Shown: positions 10,319 through 21,290, numbered from the stretch's first letter. The stretch is 64,000 bases of DNA from Catonia carolina (GCA_035578175.1 JAQMRL010000005.1:55347722-55411721), one strand, 5' to 3'. A program made the numbers and translations. Notes: a model not told the origin generated them from the sequence alone.

Positions 10319-11666
10319 TAAATGCGAAAGTGAGTGATTGTATTAATTGACTCATGAGGGTGATCAATGGTGTGAAGAGGGCTTTTAGGTCGGTCATGAA
10401 AGTTGTTAGCTGCGATTGAATACTGAATTGTGACTGGCGTTCTTGCTCTCCAAAATTATCGGCGGCGATTTGTGAGTAGGTGATGGTTGACTGTTTATGA
10501 GGGTTGATGAATTGGTGATTACGAGTTTGGTTTTGTTGTGAAAAAGTTTCTCTTCCTGCTACTGCGCTTTTCGGAAGGGAGGGGAATGATTTTTCTGTAA
10601 CAGATGGAGATTGTTGCGAGCTCTCTTGAGGGCGTGCTGCAGTGGCTGGTGAACGGCGATTTTGCAGATCCCGAAAGACTGAACACCCCTTGTAGGAAGA
10701 GGGATGTGGTCCCGAACATAGGCAATATACGGCCGGCTCCTCTTTTAATTTTGTACATGAGTTAGATTCATGACCTGCGCCACACTTTACACATCGAGGC
10801 AGTAAATTACAATAACTTTTCGTATGGCCGTATCTCTGGCAGCGCACGCACTGCACGGGCTGCCTCCTCTGTCTTGGTTCTTCTACCCATATCCTTGAAT
10901 AACACAAATATCTAATATCAAATATCTTATTATTATCTTTATTGGGTTCAAGATCTACGTAGAATAACGGGAGCTTCACTTTGTCCCGAGAAATGACGTT
11001 TGTAACACTTCTAACTTGATAACCTAAATTAGAAATTTCGTTCTGAATGGTCTCTTCTCCGATTGACCAATGCAATCCACGTATTACTACGCGGTACGCC
11101 TTGTCATCGGCAAGTTGGTACGTGTGGAATTCCGCATGGTTTTCTCTTAAACATTTTACTATTTTCCTATAAGCATCCGGTGTGTGTGGATATATGGTGA
11201 CTCCTGCTTTTGTACTCCCACAATGAAAGGAATCTTTTTCAGTTATGCCTTGAAGGAAATCAATGAGTTTTGAAAATTGCACATCAGTATGTAAGTGTAT
11301 AGGAGGCGGTCTTGTTTTTATTGGAGATTCATTATTAGTGTTGTCTGTCGCAGTTGTTTCCATATCCGTTAATACGCTAAATTTATTGGCAGTGTAGAGA
11401 CTACCAATTGTAAGTCTCGGATCTCTTGTAAATCGTTTAGCGGAACTAACGTTACTAATTGCATTTGCGTTTTCTGTTTGCCGCTTCCTTTTGGAAACAA
11501 CATTATTCCAATCTAACGTTGGATGAGAAATATCAGCTGTTAGCCTATCGATACTTTCTTCTTGTTCTTCTCTGGAGGGAAATGAATTTGAATGAACAGG
11601 TAACGCCATTAGTCGCGATGTTTGCAAAACATTTGTGTTTAACGACGCGTCGGCTGCGTTAATCAT
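10308..11666 (-). CDS. Jockey ORF1: gag-like RNA-binding protein
   Basis: 452 codons, uninterrupted. The C-terminal half has three zinc knuckles: CVRCQRYGHTKSYC (CX2CX4HX4C), CVKCGAGHESNSC and a CLCSGPHPSSYKGC variant, about residues 270-320. They are preceded by the region that accompanies such knuckles in arthropod non-LTR gags (VVIRGLHWSIGEE, then FYVDLEPN; the PRE_C2HC type). The N-terminal third is polar and low in identifiable motifs; the C-terminal ~130 residues are Gln/Ser-rich. Gag proteins of this clade bind the element RNA and form ribonucleoprotein particles. The start was chosen as the first ATG of the frame, which leaves a 231-base 5' UTR. The stop overlaps the ORF2 start. Confidence 0.9.
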   Translation of the reverse strand: MINAADASLNTNVLQTSRLMALPVHSNSFPSREEQEESIDRLTADISHPTLDWNNVVSKRKRQTENANAISNVSSAKRFTRDPRLTIGSLYTANKFSVLTDMETTATDNTNNESPIKTRPPPIHLHTDVQFSKLIDFLQGITEKDSFHCGSTKAGVTIYPHTPDAYRKIVKCLRENHAEFHTYQLADDKAYRVVIRGLHWSIGEETIQNEISNLGYQVRSVTNVISRDKVKLPLFYVDLEPNKDNNKIFDIRYLCYSRIWVEEPRQRRQPVQCVRCQRYGHTKSYCNLLPRCVKCGAGHESNSCTKLKEEPAVYCLCSGPHPSSYKGCSVFRDLQNRRSPATAARPQESSQQSPSVTEKSFPSLPKSAVAGRETFSQQNQTRNHQFINPHKQSTITYSQIAADNFGEQERQSQFSIQSQLTTFMTDLKALFTPLITLMSQLIQSLTFAFNGK

Positions 11667-11897
11667 GCAGGCCGTGCAACAATCGACCTATAAACCTATA
11701 GGTTAGGCCTTCTATTTGACTGGAAAATAGCAAATTTTGCTGATAAATTTTAAATGCAGATTTACTTTCAATAAACAGAATAAAGAAAATTTCACTTACT
11801 ATTTGTTGAATGAAAATCGTAAGCCCGTAAACAAATATCCAGTTAAAAGTATTCGTTCTGATCTGACACAAATTAGTAAACACCTTCCCATTAATAT
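11667..11897 (-). promoter_or_regulatory. Jockey 5' UTR / presumed internal promoter region
   Basis: This lies between the duplication-defined 5' end and the ORF1 ATG. Jockey elements carry an internal polymerase II promoter in this position; no specific promoter motif can be assigned from sequence alone. Confidence 0.4.
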
Positions 11898-11909
11898 CTT
11901 CCGTCATGT
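11898..11909. repeat. target-site duplication, right copy (Jockey)
   Basis: CTTCCGTCATGT directly outside the 5' end of the element; identical to 7466-7477. Confidence 0.85.
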
Positions 11910-13552
11910 GACTTCTTAATTCGTGATTTGAACTAGGTTCTGAGAAATAATTAATCTGTGATTGGATTCGATAAAAGAAACGTACAAATTATAAGTTATT
12001 ACACTTCCTTGTTTTGCAACTTTAAAAATAGAAAATTTAATGTCATTGTGTAATTACGGTTTCTGAAGAATTGGTATAGATGAATGACAGGGTGTGTGTA
12101 GCAAAGTAAAAAAAAAGTTGAAAATGAATACTTCCAGAGGGATTTTGTAGTAGCAATGGCAGATCGTTTCGTAATTAATATTAAAGAATGTAGTAGTGAC
12201 GAATTTAGCGAAGAAAGTGAAAATGATCAATTTGATAGGCCTTTTAGTGCCTGCGCCCCTTAATCTACTTAATTTTTTAACTTCTTAAAAAGTAACATTT
12301 TAAAAAGTAACATCAAAAAATTCGAAATCTACGTTGCACCGGCTAAAAGAGTGTAAATTTACTCTTAATATATGTATAAAATTTAAAATTTACTACTATT
12401 TTAGATTTGAAATATAAAAATATTAATAATAATGTAAGGCAATATAAATGTAGGTAGTATAGTAATATGATATGGGCAATAATAAATGTAGATTTATTGT
12501 ACGTAGTACTTACTGTATTGTCAAATATGAAAAGGAAGTACAGCAACACTCTCTTAGTCACCCAGTAGTTTCCAGGCCGTGCGCACTCCAGCGCGCACGG
12601 CTACCGTTTCGCCGAATATAGGCCTACTGTAACACACGTTTTGAAAGGCGAGAATTCCAGAAAAACTGGAAAAATTCATGGTACCCGATCGTTTCTACAA
12701 GACTGCGACTATATTGGTTATGGAAAAGTAACCTGGAACCGGAGGGGAGCTTTAATTTCACAGTCTAAAACGTTTTCACTACTGCAAGGAGACAGCCATT
12801 TTTTTAGTTTTTGATTTTATTTTCTAAACTGAACAAGGATTGTTCTCCAATTAACTCAAATTGTCGTTGTTCTATTCGATTTAACCTTAAAACGTTTCGT
12901 TAATTTGGAATTCAAATATGACGGAATTATCTTTCATTAGGATGTTTTAACTTAGCAAAGTTTTACTGGATTAGTTAAAATATACTAAAGAATACACAGA
13001 GACAAACTTTACACAATTAAAAAACTTTTTTACGACGTAAAAGATTAAACAATATTCAATCTGTTTTAATTTCGGTATTCTTCACTACATTTAATATTTG
13101 TTTTCTTTTGATTTTTTTTTTAAAACAATGATTAAAATGAAAAAACTTTTGATATTTAAAGAGTAAATTAATAATGAAACCTGACGTGCAGTATATTCAA
13201 CTAACTATACGTCTCTACTTTTGTTCACTTCAACGCAACATGTTCTTATTTAATAGAGATACTTAAGCAACTTCCTTTGTACTTATACCTTCTTTGCTTT
13301 TAACTTAAAACTTTCCTACTTCTTTCAATCGTTCTATGAAAAGAGAAGTTTCAATAAGATCTATTAGATAAATTTACCGAATTATATCCATAGAGGATAT
13401 AAAACATTTTTATATTTATTCAAAACACACAGTAGCGCCCACGTCGTGCGCGTCGATATTAGACCTACTAGTGTCGGAAGATTTGCATTAAAATTTGAAT
13501 TTGGAAGTACCATTAGTTCAATAAACATAACTGTTATTATTTTACAATTTAA
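11910..13552. other. AT-rich spacer with one GC-rich hairpin
   Basis: Mostly AT-rich without genes. A 35-codon acidic frame at 12156-12263 (MADRFVINIKECSSDEF) could be a transposase N-terminal scrap but cannot be assigned. A GC-rich inverted repeat, GCCGTGCGC (12576-12584) and GCGCACGGC (12593-12601), stands out from the background. Confidence 0.5.
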
Positions 13553-13555
13553 AAA

Positions 13556-14131
13556 AAATCTTGTGTGAATCACTCACACGACTTTCTCTTGCCAATGCAA
13601 AAAATGAACATTATAACCTAAGATTAGTAATAAAACATTACAAATAAATAAAAAATAACGTCAAAAAACATAACCGTATTTAAATCACGAGTGAATTATG
13701 TAAAATGAAAATCTACCTCAGTTTGGGTTAAAAATACGGAAAATCACTCTCACGCTAAACTAAGCTTTGTAGAGAAAAATGCTTAACTTAAAATGTGCAG
13801 ATCTGTTAATTTCCTATAAATTTGATTACTTACACTTTTGTCGTAAAATGCATACTAAGGCTGAAATCTTAAAAAATCTACATTTTAAAGATTTTCATGA
13901 AAAAACAGAAAATCACTTATTACCGCTAAACTAAGCGTTATACAAAAAATGTTTAAAATAAAAGTTGTAGGATTTTAAATTGTCTACAACTTTCATTATA
14001 AATATACATTTTTACGCAAAAATACATAAAGCCGCAATCTTAAAAATAACAATTTTTTTCGATTTCGAAAAATCGACATGAAAACAATACTTTCCTTCCT
14101 TTATATTTATATAGGCAGGAGAAAGTAAAAA
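13556..14131 (-). mobile_element. HINE-like repeat, copy 4, lacking the microsatellite segment
   Basis: Plus-strand order is the reverse of the family: a decayed hairpin TTGTGTGAATCACTCACAC, CTTTCTCTTGCC, the two internal units, a direct jump to CGATTTCGAAAAATCGACATG, then ATATAGGCAGGAGAAAGTA. The central microsatellite block is deleted. Confidence 0.8.
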
Positions 14132-14263
14132 TATGCTTCAAGGATTATTTTTTTGTGACAAATTCCAGCGTTTTTTGCCCGTTGGAATCTAGGGAATATA
14201 GTAAAAGATCTAAAGAAATATTTAGAGAAATGTGAATCCAGGAGGGCGTACATCCATTAGAAA

Positions 14264-14867
14264 AAATCTGGTGTGGAACACTTAAACGACTTCTTCTTTT
14301 CAGTGTAAATAATTGAATTTATAACCAATCATTTATCATTAGCAAACAATATAAAACGAAAAACATAACCTAATTTTAATCATGAGTGACGCTAAATGAA
14401 AATCAACCTCTGTAAGACTTAAAATACGGAAAAACAGTAATATTGACGCTAAACTTGGATCTGTAGAAATAAAGTAGGCTACTTGAAATAAAAGTTTTAG
14501 ACTTTTTATTTTCTGTAAATTTATTGTTTAAACTTTGTCGTAAAATAAATATATTAAGGCTGGAATTTTAAAAAATCCCAATTTTTTGGAAATTTGGATA
14601 AGCAAAACATAGAAAATCACTAATTGACGCTAAACTAAGCGTTGTAGAAAAAAAAGATTAAAATAAAAGTTTTAGATGTTTTAGTCTCGTGCAACTTTAA
14701 CTACACATTTACTTTTAACATTCATATTAATGCCGCATCTTTAAAAAAAAAAATTTCCACGAGAGGACAGCCTCTCCAAGAATTTCACCTGATATGGAGC
14801 CTACTATATTATATAATTTCTATACGTTCCTATACTATGTAGGTATATACGGCAAAAGGAAGTAATA
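14264..14867 (-). mobile_element. HINE-like repeat, copy 5, degenerate
   Basis: It starts with AATCTGGTGTGGAACACTTAAAC, retains both internal units and the AGCCTCTCCAAGAATTTCA block, then shortens to a decayed GGCAAAAGGAAGTAATAAA end. It sits about 130 bases from copy 4 in the same orientation and is more diverged. Confidence 0.65.
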
Positions 14868-15327
14868 AATGGATTTGAGCACTTATATATTTTTTTCTTT
14901 CTCGATGGATTCATCTGAAAAGGGAAACCAGAAATAATGGTAACATGAAACAGCAAGTAACCGTAGCAAAGAAAAAGAGTTTTAAAGCAGTGTTTATAAA
15001 TTTAAACATAGGCAGTAACTGTTCTTGAGGTTATTCGGGTGTAAGTTTTATTTTATGTATATTCACTAACTTTAAAATTATCGGATTTGTGCCAAGATTT
15101 TACTGTTGAATTTCTTATTCGAAATTTAAATTTATAATATTATTTTTAAGAATGACTTTTATATTGCACTAATTTTCTTCTCTGCATTATTTATTGTACA
15201 TAATTATTTTTAATTATATTTTTTGTTAAAATAATTTCCTAATATGAAAAATAAATAATTGATGGAGGTTTTATTTTACCACTTTTTCCAGCTAAATAAA
15301 ATTGATTGTATTTTGTGCTATTTTTGC
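14868..15327. other. AT-rich spacer
   Basis: No gene or repeat family recognised. Confidence 0.5.
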
Positions 15328-15637
15328 TTGTCGTCGCCACGAGTCAGCTGTTTAACAGCTGATTTTCGGAGTCGAAGGTTCTGGTACAAATCCTATTAAA
15401 GGTTACTTTAATACGATTTGAATACCAGACAGTGGTTACAGGTGTACTTTAATGGTTGGGGTTCAATTAACCATACTCTGTCAGGAATGGTCGGCCTGGA
15501 TTTGTAGAATACTACATCTCATTTAAACTTCTTGTATTAATAATAAACTTCATCCTCAATTCATGGGTCATGGGGTTGTTTCTAGTTCTTAATTGAACAG
15601 ATTGCAACGTACACACATTAGGGATAACAAAATAAAA
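15328..15637 (+). mobile_element. SINE-B copy 1 (tRNA-headed), head truncated
   Basis: It matches the SINE-B family from TCGTCGCCACGAGTCAGCTG through the ATTAACCATACTCTGTCAGG body to the CACACATTAGGGAT-A-rich tail. The tRNA-like A box is missing and the B box is degenerate (GGTACAAATCC). Confidence 0.75.
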
Positions 15638-15715
15638 AATAATTAAACAAATAAATAATTTTACAGACCAAATCTCTGCGATTTTATTTTTACGTTAAGG
15701 AACCCATCTTCTTGT

Positions 15716-15960
15716 GACCGCCTCAGTGGTGTAGTGTTTAGTGAGCTAGCTTACAAATCAGAAGGTCCTGAGTTCGATTGTTGGCTAAGGTCTGAAGTTA
15801 TTGTAAGTCAAATACCCCGTTCCAGTTTCCTGAAAACTCACAGTTTTCGCTAACTTCTGAAAAAGTATTACCTTTAAACTACTTTGTAGTTTGTCACCGG
15901 CTATTCTAGAACCACAAAGATGAATTTTTCTTCTACATTTTTTTATAAATTTTAAATTAC
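15716..15960 (+). mobile_element. SINE-D tRNA-like retroposon
   Basis: CGCCTCAGTGGTGTAGTGTT gives an A-box-like element, and GAGTTCGATTG, about 45 bases later, a B box. The remainder is an unrelated body ending in a T-rich stretch. Not a functional tRNA: no 7-bp acceptor stem can be formed. Confidence 0.5.
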
Positions 15961-15979
15961 TATTTTTTTGTATTGGGTG

Positions 15980-16112
15980 ATACTTTTTAGCTTTGGGCTG
16001 TGCGTAGTTAATGATATAAGGTGATTACAGTTGAAAAAATGCCAGGCCTTACCGGTAATCGAACCCACGACCTCTGCGTATACGCTAGTTGCGCTGACCA
16101 CAACACGGACCG
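15980..16112 (-). mobile_element. SINE-D tRNA-like retroposon fragment
   Basis: The minus strand has a TGGTCAGCGCAACTAGCG head and the B box GGGTTCGATTACCGG (complement near 16050-16066). No acceptor stem, so SINE-derived. The adjacent plus-strand open frames are AT-rich artefacts. Confidence 0.5.
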
Positions 16113-16689
16113 ATACATTTATTTTCATATTTTATTTTTTTTTTTGCTCTCTTTTTACCCAGATTCTTTTATACTTCAACCTAATTGTTTTATTCGTTCT
16201 TCAATTCTTCTTTTATGTTGGTATCTTCTTATCGTTTAGTTTGAAGATTTTAAATTCGTCATTTTTTAAAACTAGTATCGGTCTTCTGTGTCTTTTTGAA
16301 ATGTTCGTTTCTTCTAGATCGTTCTCAGTTTCTATAAACCTTCTTTTTTCCAGTAACTTCTTGTTCTACAATTTTTAGTCTGCTTTGAAAATTTTACCTA
16401 AATTTTTTTAGTTTTTAAACTGTTAGTTATTCCTTATTTCATGAGAGAAAAAATTTTCCTGTATTGTTTCCCAGACTCATTTTAAAGAAAATTAGTTTAA
16501 AGGTAAATACCATTAAAAGATACGAAAGGTATGATGTACACCGGCTGCTGTCTACTTTTTGAAAAAAATAAGACTTTATTGTTTAATACTTTAGATAAAT
16601 TTTTGATAATTTTCGGACAAGAATGACATTTCCAAAACACCTTTTTATTAAATTTTATCACATTTTGATTGTTTATTTAAATTAAGTTC

Positions 16690-16862
16690 TTATTTTTTAA
16701 GTCATCAGCATCTTGGTTATTAGTGACTACTTTGAAATATAGAACAGGGGGTATTGGCACGTAACGGGACACGTAATAAATTTCTTATTTCGCCGGGAAT
16801 GGAACCAGAAACCTTCCGTTTGGTAGGCTAGTGCGCTAACTACTACGCCATGGAGGCGGCCA
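16690..16862 (-). mobile_element. SINE-D tRNA-like retroposon
   Basis: The minus strand begins GGCCGCCTCCATGGCGTAGT, continues with TTAGCGCACTAGCCTACCAAA, has a degenerate B box (GGTTCCATTCCCGG) and a body ending towards a T-run near 16692. The same head recurs at 27.3, 46.7 and 63.4 kb. Confidence 0.6.
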
Positions 16863-16898
16863 ATTCAAATTATTTGTTTTTTTGTTATTATATTGACC

Positions 16899-17227
16899 TA
16901 CTAGTTTGGTGAAGTCTAGAGGTAAAGTCGTCGCCAAAATCAGCTGTTTAACAGCTAATTTCCGGAGGCGAAGGTTCCTGGTTCAAATCCTAGTAAAGTT
17001 AGTGACTTTTATACGGATTTGAATGCTAGACAGTGGTTAACGGTGTACTTTGATGGTTGGGGTTCAATTAACCATACTTTCTTAGGAATGGTCGGCCTTA
17101 GTCTGTACAAGACTACACCTCATTTACACGTCATATACATCATCCTCATCTCATTGGGTCATGGGGTTGCTTATTGTTCTGAATCGAACAGATTGCAACA
17201 TACACACATTAGGGATTAAAAAAATTA
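16899..17227 (+). mobile_element. SINE-B copy 2, full length
   Basis: It has the A box (AGTCTAGAGG), B box (GGTTCAAATCC), the body with GGGGTTCAATTAACCAT, and ends CACACATTAGGGATTAAAAAAA. One of the most complete copies of the family. Confidence 0.8.
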
Positions 17228-17711
17228 ATGGTTTAGTCTGCGTATGCCTGGAACGTAGACAATTTTATAAAAGGCGAAGGTACATAAAAATTTAGTATAA
17301 TTTTTTTTGTTACAATGCTTCTGTTTCTTTTATAAACTTTGAAAATAAAAATGAGAAAGAGTTTTAAGATACAAAAATAAAGAAAAATAATAAAACCCAA
17401 TTCTGCACCACTTTTGCGGATTTTTACCCAGGTACAGTAATGGGGATAGTAAAAATACCCATCGATCTGACGAAAGGAGCTCAGTTTGCAGAGCTGTTGT
17501 ACTTGCCTCTGCAAAAATACCTTGGTTTTAGCACGTTTTATGTGCTCTTTTTTGATAGCCAATTTGTTGTGAATTTTCTTTTCCTAATAAAACTCAACGA
17601 CGAATAATTATTTTACATTTTGTAATTACATAATATCGTGTTTAATATTTTGTTAATTGTAAATTAATTAATTATTTCATTATTATATTATGTAAGAATA
17701 ATGTTACAAGT
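17228..17711. other. spacer with an unexplained open frame
   Basis: On the minus strand 17562-17233 is open for 109 codons. Its first ~60 codons look more coding-like than the AT-rich remainder (rich in Lys, Gln, Arg; motif QRQVQQLCKLSSFRQ), but I recognise no family. It could be a relic or chance. Confidence 0.25.
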
Positions 17712-18040
17712 TGTTGTCGTTCTTGGTCAACAGCCGATTGGCTGGTTTGAACCTCTAAAGGCTTAACTAAGTAAAACAAGGAATGACGTAGTTTACAATT
17801 TCCTTTCTCACTGAGTGGAAAAGTATGGTTATCAGCATGCCAGGCTCTCTGAAAAGCACATATTTTCCACCCTGCAAATGACACCTTCACTTCATTCACC
17901 ACACGGTCTGGCTGTATAATGAAATTCATTACTTTCAAAGGTGATAACTCTGACTAGTGTATTTTACACCTCTACCTCTTCTGTTCGTAAATACTTTAGA
18001 CATTTACTTAGCTGACTACGAGATAAGAAACAGAACTATT
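17712..18040 (-). mobile_element. SINE-A copy 1
   Basis: It reads from GTTGTTGTCGTTCTTGGTCA (complement of the AAC-rich tail) to the GAAACAGAACTATTTT block; the 5' ~80 bases are missing. The family's open frame (…NFIIQPDRVVNEVKVSFAGW) is uninterrupted for 88 codons on the minus strand (17938-17672). Confidence 0.8.
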
Positions 18041-18786
18041 TTTTAAATTAAATTAAATTTTTAAAAAACCGGTTTTTCGCCAAGTAGTATACTTCATGGG
18101 TTGATACGTATAATGATAAAATATTCTGATGTCTCGGAAAAAATGAATTCAGGTCCTTGTATCACACCATTGTAACTCATTTTTTTTACAACTAGTTTTA
18201 TTGTGGTCAACACTTTTTAGTTTTTAGTGACCCCATTACATAACAAAAACAATTAATATAACAAAGAATTATGTATACAATATTTTGCAATTTTATACAA
18301 TTATTAAACGATTACATTAAATTTTTTAACATAGTTTACATGAATTGTATATCTTGTTATTTTAAAATTTATATTTAAAAATTTCATAAATTTTAATGTT
18401 TTTCTGTAGTGGTCAAGGAAGGATACAAGGATATGTTGTACTGTAGGCCTACTGTTAATTTTGTGTTGCTGTATTTATTTAATAAGTTCATGCTTCGTTT
18501 TGAAGTGACTTTGTGTCACTTTAGTGTGACCAATTAGTCGTGTAAGTGTCACTTAAGTGTAGTCTGTTATCAACAATTTCTGGTCGTAAATCTCGAGTGT
18601 CCGTTCTATGTGTAAGTTGGTTGTTTGTCTTGGTTGTTTGTTGTAAGTCTTCCGCTGCTCATTCCAAATTAATTTTAACTTGTTTTTGAACATCAAAACT
18701 TTAAATTTTTTCATCGAAATTAGACTTATTTTACTTTAAAATTCACGTTTTATATACTATTTCGTATACTAACCGATCATTTACCC
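18041..18786. other. AT-rich spacer
   Basis: No gene recognised. The segment 18500-18560 carries several GTGTCACTTA/GTGACC near-repeats of unknown meaning. Confidence 0.5.
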
Positions 18787-19195
18787 TTATTTACTCAACT
18801 GGCAGGTGGAGTATTAAATTATTTTCACTTGATTTGCTAGTTCCAGGGCTACAAAAAATAATTCTGTTTCTTATCACTTGGTCAGCCACTTATATGACTG
18901 AAGCATTTAAGAACAGAAGAAGTAGAGGTTTAAAATACAGTAGTCAGAGTTATCTCCGCTGAGAGTAATGAAATTCATTATACAGCCAGACCCTGTAATG
19001 AATGAAGTGAAGGTATAATTTGCAGGGTAGAAAATATGTGCTTTTCAAAGAGCCTGGAATGCTGATAAGCATACTTTTCCACTCAGTGAGGAAGACAATG
19101 GTTAAACCACGTCATTCCTCGTTTTCCTTAGTAAAGCCTCTAGAGATTCAAACCAGATTTTTGACTGATTACCTAAATAACAACAGCTTAGTTGG
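18787..19195 (+). mobile_element. SINE-A copy 2
   Basis: It matches from the CAACTGGCAGGTGGAGTATT start through AGAACAGAAGAAGTAGAGG and CAGCCAGACCCTGTAATGAA to a TAAATAACAACAG tail. The family frame is broken in this copy. Confidence 0.8.
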
Positions 19196-19810
19196 TAAAT
19201 CTGAACGGAAGGTCAAGTAATTTTATTCGTTTTAGTCCTGTTAAGTCTTCGCTATCATCAAGTAAATTAACCGTCAAAGAAATCGGGTGATCTAATTTTA
19301 CTTGATATTTTGAACTTAGCTGCATAATTTCTTCTTTCACGGTGTTAAAATTTAAATCCTTATGCAGTTTATCATTTGTCTCGAACCATGAACTTAATTT
19401 TTTATTGTTTTTAATAATGTAAACCTTATGCAGAAGTTAAAAATTCGATTTCTTATGTGGTAAAAGGTTTAAATTTATAATCATATCATTCATGAAGAAT
19501 TAATGAAATGTTATGTACTATTCTTAATCAGATTTCTACTGAACTTATTTTATTAAAAAATTACATACTTGTCATTTACATAATTACTTATGTAAGTTAA
19601 ACAGGACTTACTGTCTTACTACGTGCGTTTTGTTTCTTCACGGATTAAATTCGTGTTACATGTCCTTTCGTGTACTGTATAAATAGAAAATAAGTTTACT
19701 CTTAAGTTCCTTTCACTTTTGCTATTTTTGATTTTGCCTGATAATGCCTATTTTAAAATAAACAGGCTAACAGGTTTACATAATTTTAATAATTAAGTTG
19801 TATTAATAAT
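19196..19810. other. AT-rich spacer
   Basis: No gene or known repeat recognised between SINE-A copy 2 and the Tigger-like element. Confidence 0.5.
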
Positions 19811-20900
19811 ACAGTAAAACCTCGCTATTTCGGACTTCACTAATTCGGAACTTCTATAATTCGCACTGGCAAAAAAAATTCATTTTTAATGGTAACGAGT
19901 TGCTAATTCCGATGGTACACTTAAAAAGATCTCTGTAGTTGTCGGAAAATCAAGACGCCCAAGAGCTATGAAAAATTTAACAGATAGAGATCTGCCAGTA
20001 AATTTATAAAGCCAGCAGAAACGCTTGGTTTACCTCTGAAATTTTCACATCGTGGTTTCAAGAAGATTTTGTTCCAGCTGTCATCAAATTTCAAATGGAA
20101 GAAAAGGCCGTTCTTCAGGATGAGGTTAAAGCAATTTTATTATTGGACAATGCGCCAATGCATCCATCTGAAGACAAATTACGGAGTAGTAATGGAAGAA
20201 TTAAATGTGTGTTTATGCATCCGAATACTTCAGCGTTGATCCAACCAATGGATCAAGGTGTTATCCTTAGTTGTAAACCCTTCTATAAAAAGAAACAGCT
20301 TTAAGATTGTTTTGTTTTTCTCGAAAATTATTCAGACTTGGGTAATACAACAGGTGCACAGACATTTATGAATCTACGAAATTACGATGGTATTAAAAAG
20401 GCTATATTCTATTGGGCTTCGAGTTGGAAGGATGTAAAAGCTACAATTTTTCAAACGCTTGGAAAAAACTTTTGAAAAATGTAACTCATGAACAAAACTT
20501 CGGTGAAATTGAAGAAGCCGAGTACATAAATATTTTACAAAACTCTGGTGAAGAATGTACAGGACTGGTTAAATGGTGATGAAGATGAATTTGGTTACCC
20601 TGTCCAGACGGAAGAAGAAATAGCGGCTGCCATAAATGAATATTTAGTTGGGAATGTGCAACAAGAATCTTCTTATAGTGAGGAAGACAACGGCGACGAA
20701 ATCCAAGAAGAGATTAAGACTAACTAATGCTAAAAATCACGTTGATTCATTATTAAGGCTGTGAAATACAAACAGCGAATTTAATAAATATTTCTTCATG
20801 TTAAACGACATGAAGCAGCACATTGTGTTAAAAGAAATCCAAAAACAATACACTCAAAAAAAAAATTTCAGACTTTTCAAATGAAATTACGTAGACTTCT
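19811..20900 (+). pseudogene. Tigger/Jerky-like DDE transposase pseudogene with left terminus
   Basis: The left end ACAGTAAAACCTCGCTATTT at 19811 is of Tigger/pogo type (TA-flanked CAGT). About 120 bases later the plus strand enters transposase sequence directly: VVVGKSRRPRAMKN, LPVNL, a one-base slip near 20010, then NAWFTSEIFTSWFQEDFVP, LLLDNAPMHPSEDKL (catalytic Asp codon at 20146), FMHPNTSALIQPMDQGV and a stop at 20302. Further in-phase fragments follow (NTTGAQTFMNLR, IAAAINEYLVG). The N-terminal DNA-binding half is deleted, and there are several stops and frame shifts. The right terminus is not found; a HINE-like fragment begins at 21163. Confidence 0.8.
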
Positions 20901-21162
20901 GTATTTTTTAATTGGCTACTTCTTAAAACAGAACTGTGAGTGTTATTTTACGAATGCTTCACAAATTAGGTATTGTAATAAATATATACGTATATAAGGA
21001 CAGTGCTGTTTTAGTTTTTTAAGCGTATATAATATGTAATTTGTATAGTAAATTAGTGTGTAGTATCCATTTTTTAGTCGATTTTTATTAAAATTAAACA
21101 TATAGTAATTGAAATTTTTAATTTTTATTCGTCTTATTTATTACCGAATTCACCGACTTAAA

Positions 21163-21290
21163 TTAAGCCAAACTGAGGTTTGTTTTAATTTTGCATCATT
21201 CACTCATAATTAAAATTAGGTTGTTTTTTGAGATTGAATGAAAATAGCCTATATTTTTCATTACGTCTTTGCAAGAACGAGAGAAAACTT
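21163..21290 (+). mobile_element. HINE-like repeat, copy 6, fragment
   Basis: It contains the AAGCCAAACTGAGGTTTGTT and CATTCACTCATAATTAAAATTAGG blocks from the 3' third of the family, then degenerates (TTTGCAAGAACGAGAGAAAA). It abuts the degraded right side of the Tigger-like element. Confidence 0.7.

Larger units (their letters stand above)
7478..11897 (-). mobile_element. Jockey-clade non-LTR retrotransposon, full length (4.42 kb)
   Basis: Read on the minus strand: 5' UTR (11897-11667), ORF1 (11666-10308), ORF2 (10318-7622), 3' UTR (7621-7492) with an AATAAA at 7508-7503, and a poly(A) tail (T-run 7477-7491). The 12-mer CTTCCGTCATGT occurs directly outside both ends (7466-7477 and 11898-11909), a target-site duplication that fixes the ends and shows insertion by target-primed reverse transcription. 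Two overlapping ORFs and an APE-type endonuclease place it in the Jockey clade. The only visible damage is two nonsense codons in ORF2, so the insertion looks fairly young. Confidence 0.9.

Noticed and set aside
10519..10758. Minus-strand 79-codon frame inside ORF1
   Set aside because: Out-of-frame shadow of ORF1.
12156..12263. 35-codon acidic frame resembling a piggyBac transposase N terminus
   Set aside because: Too short, generic acidic composition, no TTAA-CCC ends or downstream domain.
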